A DNA stretch of 64,000 bases from Streptomyces sp. NBC_01335. Lineage in GTDB: Bacteria > Actinomycetota > Actinomycetes > Streptomycetales > Streptomycetaceae. The stretch is taken from positions 2,666,001-2,730,000 of the forward strand of contig NZ_CP108370.1 of assembly GCF_035953295.1 (NCBI RefSeq), read 5' to 3'. The position numbers and the translations under genes were made by a program. Positions 1 to 15,202 of the stretch are shown here, piece by piece. Within the stretch, counting starts at the first letter, position 1. Each line of letters begins with the position of its first letter. The notes below the pieces were generated by a model. That model saw nothing but the letters and a program-made list of their open reading frames with translations. It searched no databases and was not told where the DNA came from.

Positions 1-1198
1 CGACGGCGACCGGCACGGTCTTCGTGCCGCCGGCCTCGACGGTGTAGACGTCACCGGCGTCGAACGTGAACGTGAAGGGCTGGTCGCCGCTGTTGGTCAC
101 GGTGAGGTCCACGCTGCCCTTGGCGCAGTTCTTCTGCGCGGTCACCGCGGGAACCGGGCCCTTGGCGGCCCAGGTGGCGGCGGCCTGCGCGGAGACGACG
201 GACTCACTGGAGCCCGCCAGGATCTGCGTCTGGCTGGTGGTGGTCACGCCGGTGAAGACACGGCCGACCGGTACGGAGGTGGTGGCCTGCACGGTGAGTG
301 CGGCGGAACCGTCCGCGGCGCCCTTCGGCACGTCGAAGTAGAGCTCGGTGCCGTCGGTCGCCTTCGAGACGGGGTTGCCGTCCTTGTCGGTGATCTTGAT
401 GCCGCTGGCGACGGCGTCGGCGGGCGGGGCCACCGCTGCCTCGGCGGCGTCGGTGTGGACGGTGACCGGACCGAGCAGGCCGCCGGCCTGACCGGAGACC
501 ACGGCCGGGCTCAGGGTGAGCGACGCCTGGGGCTCGGCCGAGTTCTGGGCCGCGCCCTGGAGGTAGTCGGCGAGCTTCTCGGCGTCGTCGTTCACCGCGG
601 TGACGTCGGCGTTGTCCGAGAACCGCCAGATGGCGACCTGGGTGCCGGCGGCGGCGGTGCCCTCGGTCAGCGGGCCGGTGTGGGCCGCCTTCGCGAGCGA
701 GGCGAGGTCGTCGACCTGCGGGTAGGAGTGTTCGAGGATCCAGCGGATGCGGCCGGCGTTGTCGTTCTTGCCGAGCGAGGAGTCCGCCCAGGGGGTCTCC
801 TGGTACTGCGCCGACCCCTGAGTGGGGTTGTGGATGTCGATGCAGTAGGTCTTGAGCTTGCCGCCGCCGTCGACGGTCATCTCGAAGAGACCGGCGGAGA
901 CCCGCTGGTCGTCCGCTCCGGGCGTCTTGATGACGGCCTTGTCGAACGTCTTCAGCCCGTCCAGGACGGCGGTCGCGCCGCCCTGGTGCTGAGGTGCCTC
1001 GTCGGCCGCCGCCGCGCCCGCGCCGGTGAGGGCGCCCGCAGCGACGAGACCGGTGACCAGTGCGGTGGAGGCCAGGCGGGCGAGCCCGTTGCCCCGTCCC
1101 CGCAGCGACCGACGCGTGGCCCGACCGGCGCCGAGGGCCGGGTCGGTCGCTATGTCGGAATCTTGAAGCGCTGAAATCTCAGAAAACGCAGAAGTCAC
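1..1198 (-). CDS. Thioester-domain (TQXA) surface protein, 3' end cut by window edge
   Basis: The GTG at 1198 follows a purine-rich GGAGGGG about 6 bases upstream, and the frame stays open to base 1, giving 399 codons. A hydrophobic segment ending in alanines (about residues 39-65) is a signal peptide. The mature protein has a Y-C-I-D-I motif (Cys119) and a T-Q-V-A-I-W motif (Gln187), the pair that forms the internal Cys-Gln thioester of TQXA/TED adhesins. Immunoglobulin-like repeats with Cys-containing beta-strand patterns follow. Family members are usually anchored by a sortase signal at the C terminus, which would lie beyond the window. Likely a covalent surface adhesin of aerial or vegetative hyphae; partner unknown. 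Confidence 0.85.
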   Translation of the reverse strand, partial: MTSAFSEISALQDSDIATDPALGAGRATRRSLRGRGNGLARLASTALVTGLVAAGALTGAGAAAADEAPQHQGGATAVLDGLKTFDKAVIKTPGADDQRVSAGLFEMTVDGGGKLKTYCIDIHNPTQGSAQYQETPWADSSLGKNDNAGRIRWILEHSYPQVDDLASLAKAAHTGPLTEGTAAAGTQVAIWRFSDNADVTAVNDDAEKLADYLQGAAQNSAEPQASLTLSPAVVSGQAGGLLGPVTVHTDAAEAAVAPPADAVASGIKITDKDGNPVSKATDGTELYFDVPKGAADGSAALTVQATTSVPVGRVFTGVTTTSQTQILAGSSESVVSAQAAATWAAKGPVPAVTAQKNCAKGSVDLTVTNSGDQPFTFTFDAGDVYTVEAGGTKTVPVAV

Positions 1199-1443
1199 AG
1201 AATTCCCCTCCGGGGCGGAGCCCTCGCGCTCGGTGCGCGTGTGGGGAGTGCCCCGCCGAAAGACTCAAGTGCCCATGAGTACGGGGGAATCCTATGGACG
1301 GGGGCCAGAACCGCTCCCCCGTCTTACGGTCGCACAACCATTCCGAATCGCAATCGTTATCGCCGCCACTCCCGCCCCACGGAGTGCGACGAAAACCATC
1401 AGCACCCCGTCACCAACCGTGCACCGAGCGCACTTCGGCACCC

Positions 1444-2157
1444 TCAGGTGGCCGACGTGAGCCCCAGGGGCCGTTTCTGACGGCTCGTCGGCTTGCGGGG
1501 CCGCGCTGCCGCACGCGGAGCCCCTGCCGCCCTCGTGCGACTCGCCTCCTCGCCGGCGGGCCCGATCTCCCAGGAGGGACCGTCACCGGCCGGTTCGCTC
1601 GCGAAAACCGGACCGCCGGCGTCCTGTCCCCCAGGCCCTCCCGGGCCTGTGCCGGGTCTCGTACGCGCGCCCCCGCCTGCGCCGGTACCGACCCCCGTAC
1701 CCATGTCCCCGCCCACGCCCTCACCGACCCCCGTACCCATGCCCGCGCTTGCGTCCGTGCCTGCCTCCATGCCTGTCTCCGCACCGAACGGGGGCTCGCG
1801 TCGGGTCGCGCGCCGGAACGCGGCGGAGCCCCGGTTCAGGTCGTGTCCCACCGCCACCGCCTCGACGTCCACGAACGTCCGGCGTACGCCCTCGCGTTCC
1901 TCCTCCCGGACCTTCAGCCGGCCGTGCACCAGCAGTGGTTCGCCCACGGAGACGGAGGCCGCCACGTTCGACGCGAGGCCCCGCCAGGCCCACACCGTGT
2001 AGAAACTCGTGTGCCCGTCGGCCCAGAGCTGCTTCTCCCGGTCCCAGCGGCGCGGTGTCACCGCGAGGCGGAACCGCGCCGTCCCGCCCGAGGCCGTCTC
2101 CCGGAACTCCACCCCCGTCGCCGCGTTGCCGACCAGGGTCACCAAGGTCTCGTTCAT
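1444..2157 (-). CDS. ssb: Single-stranded DNA-binding protein (SsbB-like paralogue)
   Basis: A 237-residue protein. The first about 110 residues form an OB fold typical of bacterial SSB (M-N-E-T-L-V-T-L-V-G-N start, then R-F-R-L-A-V and W-R-G-L-A-x-N-V). It would bind ssDNA during replication, recombination or chromosome segregation. The tail is long, rich in Gly, Thr and Pro, and ends G-L-T-S-A-T; it lacks the acidic D-D-D-x-P-F tip of the main housekeeping SSB, which suggests the second, sporulation-associated Streptomyces paralogue. The upstream in-frame extension was rejected because the OB fold starts at this ATG. It lies downstream of the two dynamin-like genes on the same strand, separated by a strong hairpin. 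Confidence 0.85.
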   Translation of the reverse strand: MNETLVTLVGNAATGVEFRETASGGTARFRLAVTPRRWDREKQLWADGHTSFYTVWAWRGLASNVAASVSVGEPLLVHGRLKVREEEREGVRRTFVDVEAVAVGHDLNRGSAAFRRATRREPPFGAETGMEAGTDASAGMGTGVGEGVGGDMGTGVGTGAGGGARTRPGTGPGGPGGQDAGGPVFASEPAGDGPSWEIGPAGEEASRTRAAGAPRAAARPRKPTSRQKRPLGLTSAT

Positions 2158-2235
2158 GTCCTGTCCCCCGCCTTCGCTTCCTGTCCGTGCGGGCGAGCGC
2201 ACGTGTGCCGAGCAGCCGGGGTGTGCGAGGCCGCC

Positions 2236-2288
2236 CTCGCGTACCCACCGGAACGCGGGAGAGCCCCGCGCACCGGTGGGTACGCGAG
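2236..2288 (-). terminator. Nested inverted repeat between dynB and ssb
   Basis: Perfect 16-base arms (2236-2251 and 2273-2288) enclose a second small hairpin (CGCGGG/CCCGCG, 2254-2259 and 2265-2270). It sits 109 bases after the dynamin stop codon and 79 bases before the ssb start. No U-run follows, as is usual in Streptomyces. It could stop or attenuate transcription from the GTPase genes into ssb. Confidence 0.6.
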
Positions 2289-2396
2289 GCTCTCCCCCGC
2301 TCCCCCGTGCTGCGCCTCCGCCTCCGGGCCCGTGTGCGGGCCGGTGCGAGGACTCCATGCTGGACGAGGTGCGGCGATCCTGCCGGGGCCTGTGGA

Positions 2397-4769
2397 TTAC
2401 CGGCCGGTTGTGGACAACTCCGTCACCGCCCCGTACCGCTCCCGCACTTCGCGGTACCGGGCGAGTTCGGCGGCCACCGGGTCGAGGACCCTGGCGCGAC
2501 CGCATCCGGCCGCCGCGTCCCGCAGCCGCCGCTCGACCTCCTGCCCGTACCGGCGGGCCGGTCCGCGTGCGGCGGCCGCGCACGCCCACTCCACCAGCGG
2601 CCCGCCGACGACTCCGGCGAGCATCACGAGCGCGGGCACGACGAGTCCCGGTTCCAGCACCCCGGCGATCTGGCCGACCAGCCACAGCCCGCCGAAGATC
2701 TGCAGCAGGGTCATGGACGCCTGGACCACGACCGCCGCAGGCCACCACTTGGGGCGCGGCGGCTTGGCGGGCCGGCCGAGCGGCACGGGCGAGCCCTGGA
2801 CCCTGCCGACCCCGGTCTCCGCACCGGTCGCGCCGGTCGCACCAGTCCCCCGGGACCGGTTACGTCCGAAGCGCCCCGGGCCGCGCGTACGGCCGCCCCC
2901 GTCCGCCCCCGGGGCCCCGTCCGCCGTGCCGGCCCCCGGCGCGTCGGCTCCCGCTCCGGCCCTCCGGCCACGGGTGGGGGCGGTCGAACCCGTCTTCTCC
3001 GCCAGCTCGTCCAGCGCCTCGGACAGCCCCTTCGCCCCGTTGTACGCGGCCTCGCGCACGGCCAGGGCCCACGGGTCCGGGAGCCCACCGGCGGCGTCGT
3101 CGGCCACGATCCGTACCGCCTGCTCGACCCGCTGCCGCGCGGTCGCCTCCTCTTCCTCGCGCGCGGGCGTCAGGACCTGGCCGATGCGTTCCAGGCCGCC
3201 GAGCCTGCGCGTCGACTCGTACCAGCGCCAGAGCCGCAGCCACGGAGTGCCGCAGGCCCGGCCCGCGTTCCGGCGCCACTCCCGCTCGGCCGCCTGCCCG
3301 GCCGCCGAGGCGCCGACCGCGTCCGCGAGCCGGTCGGTGAACTCCTCCCGGGCCCGCTCGCCCAGCCCGGAACGCCCCTCCGCGACGTACACGGGGCGCA
3401 GCCGCGCGGCGGCGGCGTCCACGTCGGCGGAGAGCCGGCGCTGGGCGGCCGTACGCTCCTGCACGAACTTCCCCAGCGACTCGCGCAGTTCGCCGACCCC
3501 TTCACCGGTGAGGGCGGAGAGGGCCAGCACGGTGGCGCCGGGGTCGCCGTGCTCGCCGACCGCCATGCCGTCCTCGTCGAGCAGCCGGCGCAGATCGTCG
3601 AGGACCAGGTCGGCCGCCTCGCCGGGCAGCCGGTCGATCTGGTTGAGCACGACGAAGCTGACCTCCGCGTGACCGGCGAGCGGGCGCAGATAGCGCTCGT
3701 GCAGGGCCGCGTCGCCGTACTTCTCCGGGTCGACGACCCAGATCACCGCGTCGACGAGGGCGAGGACCCGGTCCACCTGTTCCCGGTGCCCGGCGGCGGC
3801 CGAGTCGTGGTCGGGGAGGTCCACCAGGACGAGCCCCTGGAGCGCCGCGTCGGCCCCCGCCGTCCCCGACTGGGGCCTGCGGCGGAGGCGTCCGGGGATC
3901 GCCAGCCGGTCGAGGAGCCCGGCCGCCCCGTCCGTCCAACTGCACGCGATCGGGGAGGAGGTGGTCGGCCGCTTCACCCCGGTGTCGGAGATCTGCGCTC
4001 CCGCGAGGGCGTTGAAGAGGGAGGACTTCCCGCTGCCCGTCGCTCCGGCGAGGGCGACCACGGTGTGCCGGGAGGAGAGCCGTTGCCGCGCCGCGGCCTC
4101 TTCGAGCACCCGGCCCGCCTCGGCGAGCGTCCCCTGCTCGATCCGCGCGCGGGACAGCCCGACCAGCTCGCGCAGCGCTTCGAGCCGCGGCCGGAGCGTG
4201 CCGCCCGACGGTACGTACGCCTCCACCTCGGGCCCCGGTTCGTCCTCCGGCACGGCCGGCTCGCGCTGGTCGCCCTTGGCTGCCCGGACCGCGGCCCGGC
4301 GGGCGATGAGCCCGTCGTCCCAGTGCGAGGGCACGCCCGCCGGAGTGACGGCGGTGTCCTGCGGGTCCGGGCTGCCCGCCGACCCGGGTGCGTCCGCCCG
4401 TGCCCCCGGTACTTCGTCCGGTACGTCGTCCGGCACGTCGTCCGGCACGTCGTCGGATACGCCTGGCCCGTCCGCCGGCCCGGCAGCGTCCGCGTCCGGG
4501 TGAGGGTTACGGGCGGCGTTCCGGTCCGTCCTTCGGTCCGTCTTCCGGTCCGCAGTGCGCGCGGCCCCCGGCACCTTCGGATCGCCGACGGCGGGCGCCT
4601 CGGGCTTGCCGTTCTCCACCGGTGCCTCGGGTGCTTCCGATGTCACCGGTGCCGTCACGTCGTCGCTGTCGCTCGCGCCGCCCGTATCCCCCTTCCCCTG
4701 GTCCCTCCCCCGGTCCTTCCCCCGGCCCTGATCGCCCTGCTCCCGATCCTGATCCACGACGGCAGTCAT
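2397..4769 (-). CDS. dynB: Dynamin-like GTPase with C-terminal membrane hairpin (DynB type)
   Basis: A 790-residue protein. Residues 1-200 are an acidic, low-complexity Pro/Asp/Ala region with short D-D-V-P repeats. The GTPase domain follows: G1 A-T-G-S-G-K-S near residue 240, G3 D-L-P-D-H-D, G4 N-Q-I-D. Two membrane segments lie near residues 673-726, then a short basic tail. Its ATG overlaps the stop of the upstream GTPase gene by four bases (ATGA), so the pair is translationally coupled. Streptomyces DynA/DynB stabilise FtsZ rings during sporulation septation; DynB is the membrane-embedded member. Assignment rests on domain layout and gene order, not a search. Confidence 0.8.
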   Translation of the reverse strand: MTAVVDQDREQGDQGRGKDRGRDQGKGDTGGASDSDDVTAPVTSEAPEAPVENGKPEAPAVGDPKVPGAARTADRKTDRRTDRNAARNPHPDADAAGPADGPGVSDDVPDDVPDDVPDEVPGARADAPGSAGSPDPQDTAVTPAGVPSHWDDGLIARRAAVRAAKGDQREPAVPEDEPGPEVEAYVPSGGTLRPRLEALRELVGLSRARIEQGTLAEAGRVLEEAAARQRLSSRHTVVALAGATGSGKSSLFNALAGAQISDTGVKRPTTSSPIACSWTDGAAGLLDRLAIPGRLRRRPQSGTAGADAALQGLVLVDLPDHDSAAAGHREQVDRVLALVDAVIWVVDPEKYGDAALHERYLRPLAGHAEVSFVVLNQIDRLPGEAADLVLDDLRRLLDEDGMAVGEHGDPGATVLALSALTGEGVGELRESLGKFVQERTAAQRRLSADVDAAAARLRPVYVAEGRSGLGERAREEFTDRLADAVGASAAGQAAEREWRRNAGRACGTPWLRLWRWYESTRRLGGLERIGQVLTPAREEEEATARQRVEQAVRIVADDAAGGLPDPWALAVREAAYNGAKGLSEALDELAEKTGSTAPTRGRRAGAGADAPGAGTADGAPGADGGGRTRGPGRFGRNRSRGTGATGATGAETGVGRVQGSPVPLGRPAKPPRPKWWPAAVVVQASMTLLQIFGGLWLVGQIAGVLEPGLVVPALVMLAGVVGGPLVEWACAAAARGPARRYGQEVERRLRDAAAGCGRARVLDPVAAELARYREVRERYGAVTELSTTGR

Positions 4770-6412
4770 CGCTGCCTCCTCTCCCTCTGCAACACGGACA
4801 GTGCGGCGATCAGCTCCGCCTGCGGTTCCGGGGCGATGTCGAGCGCGTCGAGCGGGGCGAGCCGCCGCTCCCGCTCCACCCGCAGCACCTGGTCGAGATA
4901 GCTGGTGAGCAGGGACCCGCCCTTGTCCCGCAGCCTCAGGGCGCCCTGGGCGCCGATGCGTTCGGCGAGCTGCTCCCCCGCGCTGCGGGCCCGGCGCCCG
5001 CCGAGCAGGGCTGCGGCAAGGAGCGCGGCGACGGTCTCCGGGTCCGGCGCGACACTGCGGTCGAGCCGGCCCACCTCCTCCTCGGCCAGCTCCTCGACGA
5101 CCCGCCGCCACCGGCGTACCGCCACGGCGATCCGGCCCTCGGCGTCCTCCGCCGGACCCCAGCCACCGCCCTCCCGGCCCGCGCTCTCGAAGCGGAACGC
5201 CGCCGCGGCCGGATCCCGCCGCCAGGCCGTACGGATCTTCTCGTCGGCGGCGGCGACGGCGCACTGGATGAGTGCGACCAGGCTCTCCACCAGGGCTTCC
5301 AGCACCTCGCAGGCCGAACTGTCCAGCGGGTACCCGCGCCAGCGCGTCCGGGCGTCGCCCGCCAGCACGGCACCGTTGCGGAGCCGCCGGCGGATGCGCT
5401 CGGCCTCCTTCTCGTACGCGTCCTCCACCGCGCCGGTGAGCCGTACGGCCGCCGCGTACTGCTGGGCGACGGCCCCGGCGAGCGCGGGCATCCGTACGTT
5501 CAGCGAGTCGATGACCCCGGCAGCCGTACGCCCCACCGCCTGCTGCCGGGCGGCGGGGTCCTGGGCCCGGTGGATGAGCCAGGCGCGCAGCGGGGCGACG
5601 GCCGTGGTGGGCAGCAGCCCACTGGCGCCGCCGGCCGACTCGGGGAGTTCGGGGATGGTGAAGCGCGGTACGTCCCCGAGCCCGGCCCGGGTCATCAGCG
5701 CCGCGTACTGGCGGGACACCTCGCCCACCACCTGGTGCGGCACCCGGTCGAGCACGCTGACGAGCGAGGCGTCGTACTCCTTGGCCGTACGCAGCATGTG
5801 CCAGGGCACCGCGTCGGCGTACCGGGACGCCGTGGTCACCATCACCCACACGTCGGCCGCGCAGATGAGTTCGGCGGCGAGGACCCGGTTGCGTTCGACG
5901 AGCGAGTCGATGTCGGGGGCGTCCAGCAGCGCGAGCCCGCGCGGCAGGCTCATCGCCGTCTCGACCCGCAGTTCCTGGGCCGCCCCCCGGGCCCGCCCGG
6001 CGCCCGCCTCCTCGATCCCGTCCGCCCCGGCCCCCCGCCCCGGCGGCAGCCAGACCCGGGTGAGCTGAGGCAGCACCCGTACGTCGGCGAACCAGTGGTG
6101 GTCGTCCGGGTGGCAGACCAGCACCGGCGTCCGGGTCGTCGGCCGGAGCACCCCCGCCTCGCTGACCCGGCACCCGACGAGCGAGTTGACCAATGTCGAC
6201 TTCCCCGCCCCCGTGGACCCGCCGATCACCGCGAGCAGCGGCGCCTCGGGGGCCTTGAGCCGGGGCAGCAGGTAATCGTCGAGCTGCGCGAGGAGTTCGG
6301 CCCTGGTCTGGCGGGCCCGTTCCGATCCGGGCAGCGGTAGTGGAAGACGCACGGCAGCGACACGGTCGCGCAGGGCGGAGAGTGCGTCGATGAGCTGAGG
6401 CCGTACATCCAT
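4766..6412 (-). CDS. dynA: Dynamin-like GTPase, soluble partner (DynA type)
   Basis: A 548-residue GTPase with G1 G-S-T-G-A-G-K-S at residues 65-72, a conserved R-P-T-T-R-T switch region and G3 L-L-D-A-P-D-I-D, followed by a long helical region without obvious membrane spans. It shares the fold of the following gene and overlaps it by four bases. In Streptomyces, two dynamin-like proteins act together at sporulation septa; this is the soluble one. ATG at 6412 is used, but two GTG codons (6421 and 6418) immediately upstream are in frame and no clear ribosome site separates them. Probable first gene of the operon. Confidence 0.8.
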   Translation of the reverse strand: MDVRPQLIDALSALRDRVAAVRLPLPLPGSERARQTRAELLAQLDDYLLPRLKAPEAPLLAVIGGSTGAGKSTLVNSLVGCRVSEAGVLRPTTRTPVLVCHPDDHHWFADVRVLPQLTRVWLPPGRGAGADGIEEAGAGRARGAAQELRVETAMSLPRGLALLDAPDIDSLVERNRVLAAELICAADVWVMVTTASRYADAVPWHMLRTAKEYDASLVSVLDRVPHQVVGEVSRQYAALMTRAGLGDVPRFTIPELPESAGGASGLLPTTAVAPLRAWLIHRAQDPAARQQAVGRTAAGVIDSLNVRMPALAGAVAQQYAAAVRLTGAVEDAYEKEAERIRRRLRNGAVLAGDARTRWRGYPLDSSACEVLEALVESLVALIQCAVAAADEKIRTAWRRDPAAAAFRFESAGREGGGWGPAEDAEGRIAVAVRRWRRVVEELAEEEVGRLDRSVAPDPETVAALLAAALLGGRRARSAGEQLAERIGAQGALRLRDKGGSLLTSYLDQVLRVERERRLAPLDALDIAPEPQAELIAALSVLQRERRQR

Positions 6413-6728
6413 GGTCACCACATGCGAAGAATGCCCGCTTTTAGTGCCTTTTTGAAGCGTATGGCCACCCGTGCGCGGCGGTTCCACCCCGAGAGCAGGC
6501 GGGACGTGCACAGCGCGGGCATAACGAGTGCACAACACCCGCGCGATCCGGCCCGAAAACCGGTGCGCGATCCGCACCCAGCTGCGATTATCGGTTCGCT
6601 TCACCGAACCTCCACAAGGTGCCACGCAGGCGAAGCAACCGGGACACCGCGACAAGAGCCCTATCCTTGTCCCGGCACGGCGAGGGACTCCCCCACCACG
6701 GACTCCCACCCGCCACGGCCCACACCCG
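6413..6728. other. Divergent spacer between dynA and tRNA-Arg
   Basis: No gene seen. It should hold the dynA promoter (minus) and the tRNA promoter (plus). A 6-base-arm hairpin lies at 6593-6610 (GGTTCG/CGAACC), a direct 10-base repeat GCGCGATCCG occurs at 6541 and 6565, and a TATCCT hexamer at about 6661 could serve as the tRNA -10 box. None is decisive. Confidence 0.5.
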
Positions 6729-6801
6729 GCCCCCGTAGCTCAGTGGATAGAGCAGGCGCCTTCTAAGCGCTTGGCCGCAGGTTCGAGTCCTGCCGGGGGC
6801 A
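6729..6801 (+). tRNA. tRNA-Arg (anticodon UCU)
   Basis: A full cloverleaf: 7-base acceptor stem (6729-6735 with 6794-6800) and discriminator A6801; D stem GCUC/GAGC; anticodon stem GGCGC/GCGCU with loop CUUCUAA, so the anticodon is UCU reading AGA and AGG; T arm GCAGG-UUCGAGU-CCUGC. CCA is not encoded. AGA/AGG are rare codons in such GC-rich genomes. No repeat of the tRNA 3' end was seen elsewhere, so no integrated element is apparent here. Confidence 0.97.
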
Positions 6802-6807
6802 CCGCCG

Positions 6808-6833
6808 AGAGCCCTCCCCACCGGGAGGGCTCT
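6808..6833 (+). terminator. tRNA-Arg terminator
   Basis: An 11-base perfect stem (6808-6818 with 6823-6833) and a 4-base loop begin 7 bases after the tRNA, followed by TTCG. Confidence 0.85.
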
Positions 6834-6961
6834 TCGCTGTTCAGGGCGGGTTCTGGTGGGGGCGGCGAAGCCCCGGCATCCCCCTCAGCGATCAAGGTCG
6901 GACACCGGGGCGGTACGGCTGTCACCGGGCTGCGCGGAGGCCGCGGGCGTCCCTGCCCCTC

Positions 6962-7005
6962 GGCCCACCCTGCCGCAGGAGACGATCCTCGCGGCAGGGT
7001 GGGCC
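6962..7005 (-). terminator. Terminator after the GH51-like glycosidase gene
   Basis: Perfect 15-base arms (6962-6976 and 6991-7005) with an inner AGGA/TCCT extension. It lies 76 bases beyond the stop of the minus-strand glycosidase gene and faces the tRNA terminator, so it may work in both directions. Confidence 0.8.
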
Positions 7006-7080
7006 TGCGGCCCCTGGTCCCGAGCGGACCGGGCTGTGCGGGCGGACCGGGCGGACGGGACAGACCAGACGGATCAGGCG

Positions 7081-12167
<5,087 letters not shown>

Positions 12168-12177
12168 GAAGGTGATC

Positions 12178-12208
12178 GGTCGCACGGCGTCGGCGGCGCC
12201 GTGCGACC
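12178..12208 (+). terminator. Terminator after the GH9 gene
   Basis: A 12-base perfect stem (12178-12189 with 12197-12208) and 7-base loop starting 10 bases after the stop codon. Confidence 0.85.
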
Positions 12209-12346
12209 GTGGACGCGACGGACCACCCCCGGACCGCGGTCGCGCGTGGCTGCATCGGTGTACGGCGACCGGCATCACCGCTGGTGCCTCCCGGGACCAC
12301 GCGTCACCGGCCGTTAGGTTCCTGGCATCCAACACCGGGAGAGGCC

Positions 12347-14992
12347 ATGCGGGTCAGTCGTCGTTCGCTGCTGAGACTGGGGAGTGCGGGCACGCTCGCC
12401 GCCGGGTTCGGGGCCATGGGACCAGGGGCCGCCGCCTCGGACAAGGACGCGGGCACAGGGGGCAAGGGCTCCAAGGGCTCCAAGGGCTCTCACGGGTCGA
12501 AAGGTTCCAGAGCCCTTGCCGTCGAAGGAGCCGCGCCCGTGTCCGTGGGCCCCGTGAAGCAGCCCGGGTCGGCGGCGGCCCGGGCGAAGGCGGTCGAGTT
12601 GGTCGGACGGATGACGACGGACGAGAAGATCGCCCTGCTGCACGGGGTGAACGTCAAGGAGGTCGTCGCCCGGCCCGGGTACATCGGCAAGGTGCCGGGG
12701 AACGAGCGGCTCGGCATCCCCGCGACGATCCTGGCCGACGGGCCGAGCGGGGTGGGGAACGGGTCGACGGGGGTGACCCAGTGGCCCTGTTCGAAGGCGC
12801 TGGCGGCGACCTGGGACCCGGCCGCGGCCGAGACGTACGGGAGGGCGTACGGGGGCGAGCAGGCGGCCAAGGGGCACAACGTGGCGCTCGGGCCGTGCGT
12901 CAACATCCTGCGGACGCCCCGGTGGGGCCGGTCGTTCGAGACGTTCACGGAGGACCCGCACCTCAACGCCGCGTTGGCGGCGCCCGTCGTACGGGGCATC
13001 CAGTCGAACCACGTCATCGCGACGGTGAAGCACTTCGCGGCCAACAACCAGGAGACGCTGCGGCATTCGATCGACGTGGTGGTGTCCTCGCGCGCGCTGC
13101 ACGAGATCTACTTCCCGGCGTTCCGCGCCGCCGTCCAACAGGGCGGTGTGGGCGCGGTGATGACCGCGTACAACAAGGTCAACGGGGTCTGGACGCACGA
13201 GAATCGCACCCTGGTCCAGGACGTGCTGCGGGACGGCTGGGGCTTCGACGGCATGGTGATGTCGGACTGGGGCGGTACCCACAGCACGGTGCGGACCGCC
13301 GAGGCGGGGTCCACGACGGAGATGCCGGGGTCGACGTACCTCGGTACGGCGCTCGCCTCGGCGGTGGCGCGGGGGGCGGTCACCGGGAAGACGCTCGACA
13401 CGATGGCCGTGCAGGTGCTGACGGCGATGTACCGGGTCGGGCTGTTCGACCACCCGCTCCCCGATCCGCTGACACTGCTGGACTCGGTCGTCTCCACCGA
13501 GGAGAACCGGCTGCTGGCCCGTCGGATCGGGGTCCAGGGCAGTGTGCTGCTGAAGAACGCGGGCGGGGTGCTGCCGTTCGCCGCTCCCCGGTCCGTGGCG
13601 GTGATCGGGGACGCGGCGGGTGCGGGGTACCGGTCGCACGGCGGCGGTTCGGGCAGCGTGAACCCGTACGGCGGGGTGGTGACCCCGATCGCCGGGATCA
13701 CGGCCCGCGCCGCGAGCGCCCCGGTGAGCATCCCGGTGACGTACGCGCGCGGCACCCTCGGGGTCGGCGCACTGCCCGCGGTACCCGCCGAGGCGCTCGG
13801 CGCCGGGCTGCGGGCCGTCTACTACGCCTCGGCCGACCTCACCGGTACGGTCCTCGCCACCACGACCACCGACCGCCTCGACTGGACGGCCGCCCCGCCC
13901 CCGGTGAGCGGCCGGACCGGTGCCTGGTCGGCGCGGTACAGCGGTACGTACACGGCGTCCGTCACCGGGCGGTACCGGTTCTCGCTGAGCGGCGGCGGGG
14001 CGGTGGTACTCACCGTCGACGGGACGGTCGTCGCGGATTACGCGACCGGGGCCGAGGCGGTGCAGAACGGCTTCGTGACCCTCACCGAGGGCCCGCACTC
14101 CATCGAGGTCACCTACCGCCACACCTCCGGCACCGCGAGCCTGCGGGTGGGCCACCAGCCGGGGCAGGACCGGCTGATCGCCGAGGCGGCGGCCGCCGCC
14201 GCCGCGGCCGAGGTGGCGGTGGTGGTCGTGGTGGACGTGACGGCCGAGAGCATGGACCGCTCCACGCTGGCCCTCGCCGCCGACCAGGACGAGCTGATCG
14301 CCGCGGTCGCCGCCGCCAACCCCCGTACCGTCGTGGTGCTCAACACCTCGGGGGCCGTGCTGATGCCGTGGCTGGCGGAGGTTCCGGCCGTGATCGCCAA
14401 CTGGTACGGGGGCCAGGAGCAGGGCAACGCGGTCGCCGCGATGCTCTTCGGCGACGCGGAGCCCGGCGGGCGGCTCCCCGAGACGTTCCCGGCTACGGAG
14501 ACGCAGGGGCCGGCCAAGCGGCTGGTGGAGTTCCCGGGCGACGGCAAGCAGGTCTACTACGACGAGGGGCTGGCCGTCGGGTACCGCTGGTACGCGCACG
14601 CGGGCGAGCAGCCGCTCTTCCCGTTCGGCCACGGCCTGTCGTACACCACCTTCGCCCTCTCCGAACTGAAGGTCGCGCGGGCCGGTTCCGGTCACCGGGC
14701 GACCGTGCGGGTCCGCAACACCGGCTCCCGCGCGGGCAGCGAGGTCGTGCAGCTCTACGTCACCTTCCCGGCGGCGGCGGGCGAACCCCCGGCGCAGCTC
14801 AGGGCGTTCGCCAAGGTGACGCTGGAGCCGGGCCGTTCGGCCGTCGTCACCCTGGACGTGCCCCGGGAGGCGCTGGCCGTGTGGCGGTCCGTGGAGGACG
14901 GCTGGACGCTGCTGCCGGGGTCGTACGAGTTCGCGGTGGGGCGCTCCTCGGCGGAGTTGCCGCTGCGTGCGCGGGTGCGGGTCACCCGGTAG
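12347..14992 (+). CDS. Tat-exported GH3 beta-glucosidase with PA14 insert
   Basis: An 881-residue protein. ATG at 12347 follows GGGAGAGG. The N terminus S-R-R-S-L-L-R-L-G is a Tat motif. A Gly-Ser-Lys repeat (about residues 44-56) separates the signal from the enzyme. The GH3 N domain contains V-M-S-D-W-G with nucleophile Asp307. A PA14 domain (about 485-605) is inserted in the second GH3 domain, and a fibronectin-like C-terminal domain closes the protein. PA14-bearing GH3 enzymes hydrolyse terminal beta-glucosides, often from cello-oligosaccharides. Its place after the cellulase suggests it finishes cellulose breakdown to glucose. No CebR box was seen directly upstream, so co-regulation is not shown. 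Confidence 0.88.
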   Translation: MRVSRRSLLRLGSAGTLAAGFGAMGPGAAASDKDAGTGGKGSKGSKGSHGSKGSRALAVEGAAPVSVGPVKQPGSAAARAKAVELVGRMTTDEKIALLHGVNVKEVVARPGYIGKVPGNERLGIPATILADGPSGVGNGSTGVTQWPCSKALAATWDPAAAETYGRAYGGEQAAKGHNVALGPCVNILRTPRWGRSFETFTEDPHLNAALAAPVVRGIQSNHVIATVKHFAANNQETLRHSIDVVVSSRALHEIYFPAFRAAVQQGGVGAVMTAYNKVNGVWTHENRTLVQDVLRDGWGFDGMVMSDWGGTHSTVRTAEAGSTTEMPGSTYLGTALASAVARGAVTGKTLDTMAVQVLTAMYRVGLFDHPLPDPLTLLDSVVSTEENRLLARRIGVQGSVLLKNAGGVLPFAAPRSVAVIGDAAGAGYRSHGGGSGSVNPYGGVVTPIAGITARAASAPVSIPVTYARGTLGVGALPAVPAEALGAGLRAVYYASADLTGTVLATTTTDRLDWTAAPPPVSGRTGAWSARYSGTYTASVTGRYRFSLSGGGAVVLTVDGTVVADYATGAEAVQNGFVTLTEGPHSIEVTYRHTSGTASLRVGHQPGQDRLIAEAAAAAAAAEVAVVVVVDVTAESMDRSTLALAADQDELIAAVAAANPRTVVVLNTSGAVLMPWLAEVPAVIANWYGGQEQGNAVAAMLFGDAEPGGRLPETFPATETQGPAKRLVEFPGDGKQVYYDEGLAVGYRWYAHAGEQPLFPFGHGLSYTTFALSELKVARAGSGHRATVRVRNTGSRAGSEVVQLYVTFPAAAGEPPAQLRAFAKVTLEPGRSAVVTLDVPREALAVWRSVEDGWTLLPGSYEFAVGRSSAELPLRARVRVTR

Positions 14993-15105
14993 GGCGAGGG
15001 TCGGGCTCTTCGTCCACGGGGGCGGGGCGGGCCGCGATACGCTGCGCGCCCCTCATCCCGGTGACCGAGGGTTCGGGCGGGGTTACGGAGGGGCACTACA
15101 TCCCC

Positions 15106-15175
15106 GTACGGCTCATTCCATACGGCCGCATTCCGTACGAACACGTCCCGTACGGCGGCATTCCGCACGACCGCG
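15106..15175 (+). repeat. 15-base imperfect tandem repeat upstream of the amidase gene
   Basis: About 4.5 units related to CGTACGGCNGCATTC, with starts 14, 15, 15 and 15 bases apart, end just before the amidase ribosome site. No function is known; see findings. Confidence 0.75.
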
Positions 15176-15202
15176 CAGACGAAGCACCGAGGGAGCACCA
15201 CC

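Noticed and set aside
1294..4901. Very long plus-strand open frames opposite the ssb and dynamin genes
   Set aside because: High third-position GC leaves antisense frames open; the minus-strand products have clear OB-fold and GTPase motifs.
6729..6801. tRNA-Arg as an integration site of a mobile element
   Set aside because: No integrase gene and no second copy of the tRNA 3' end were found in the window.
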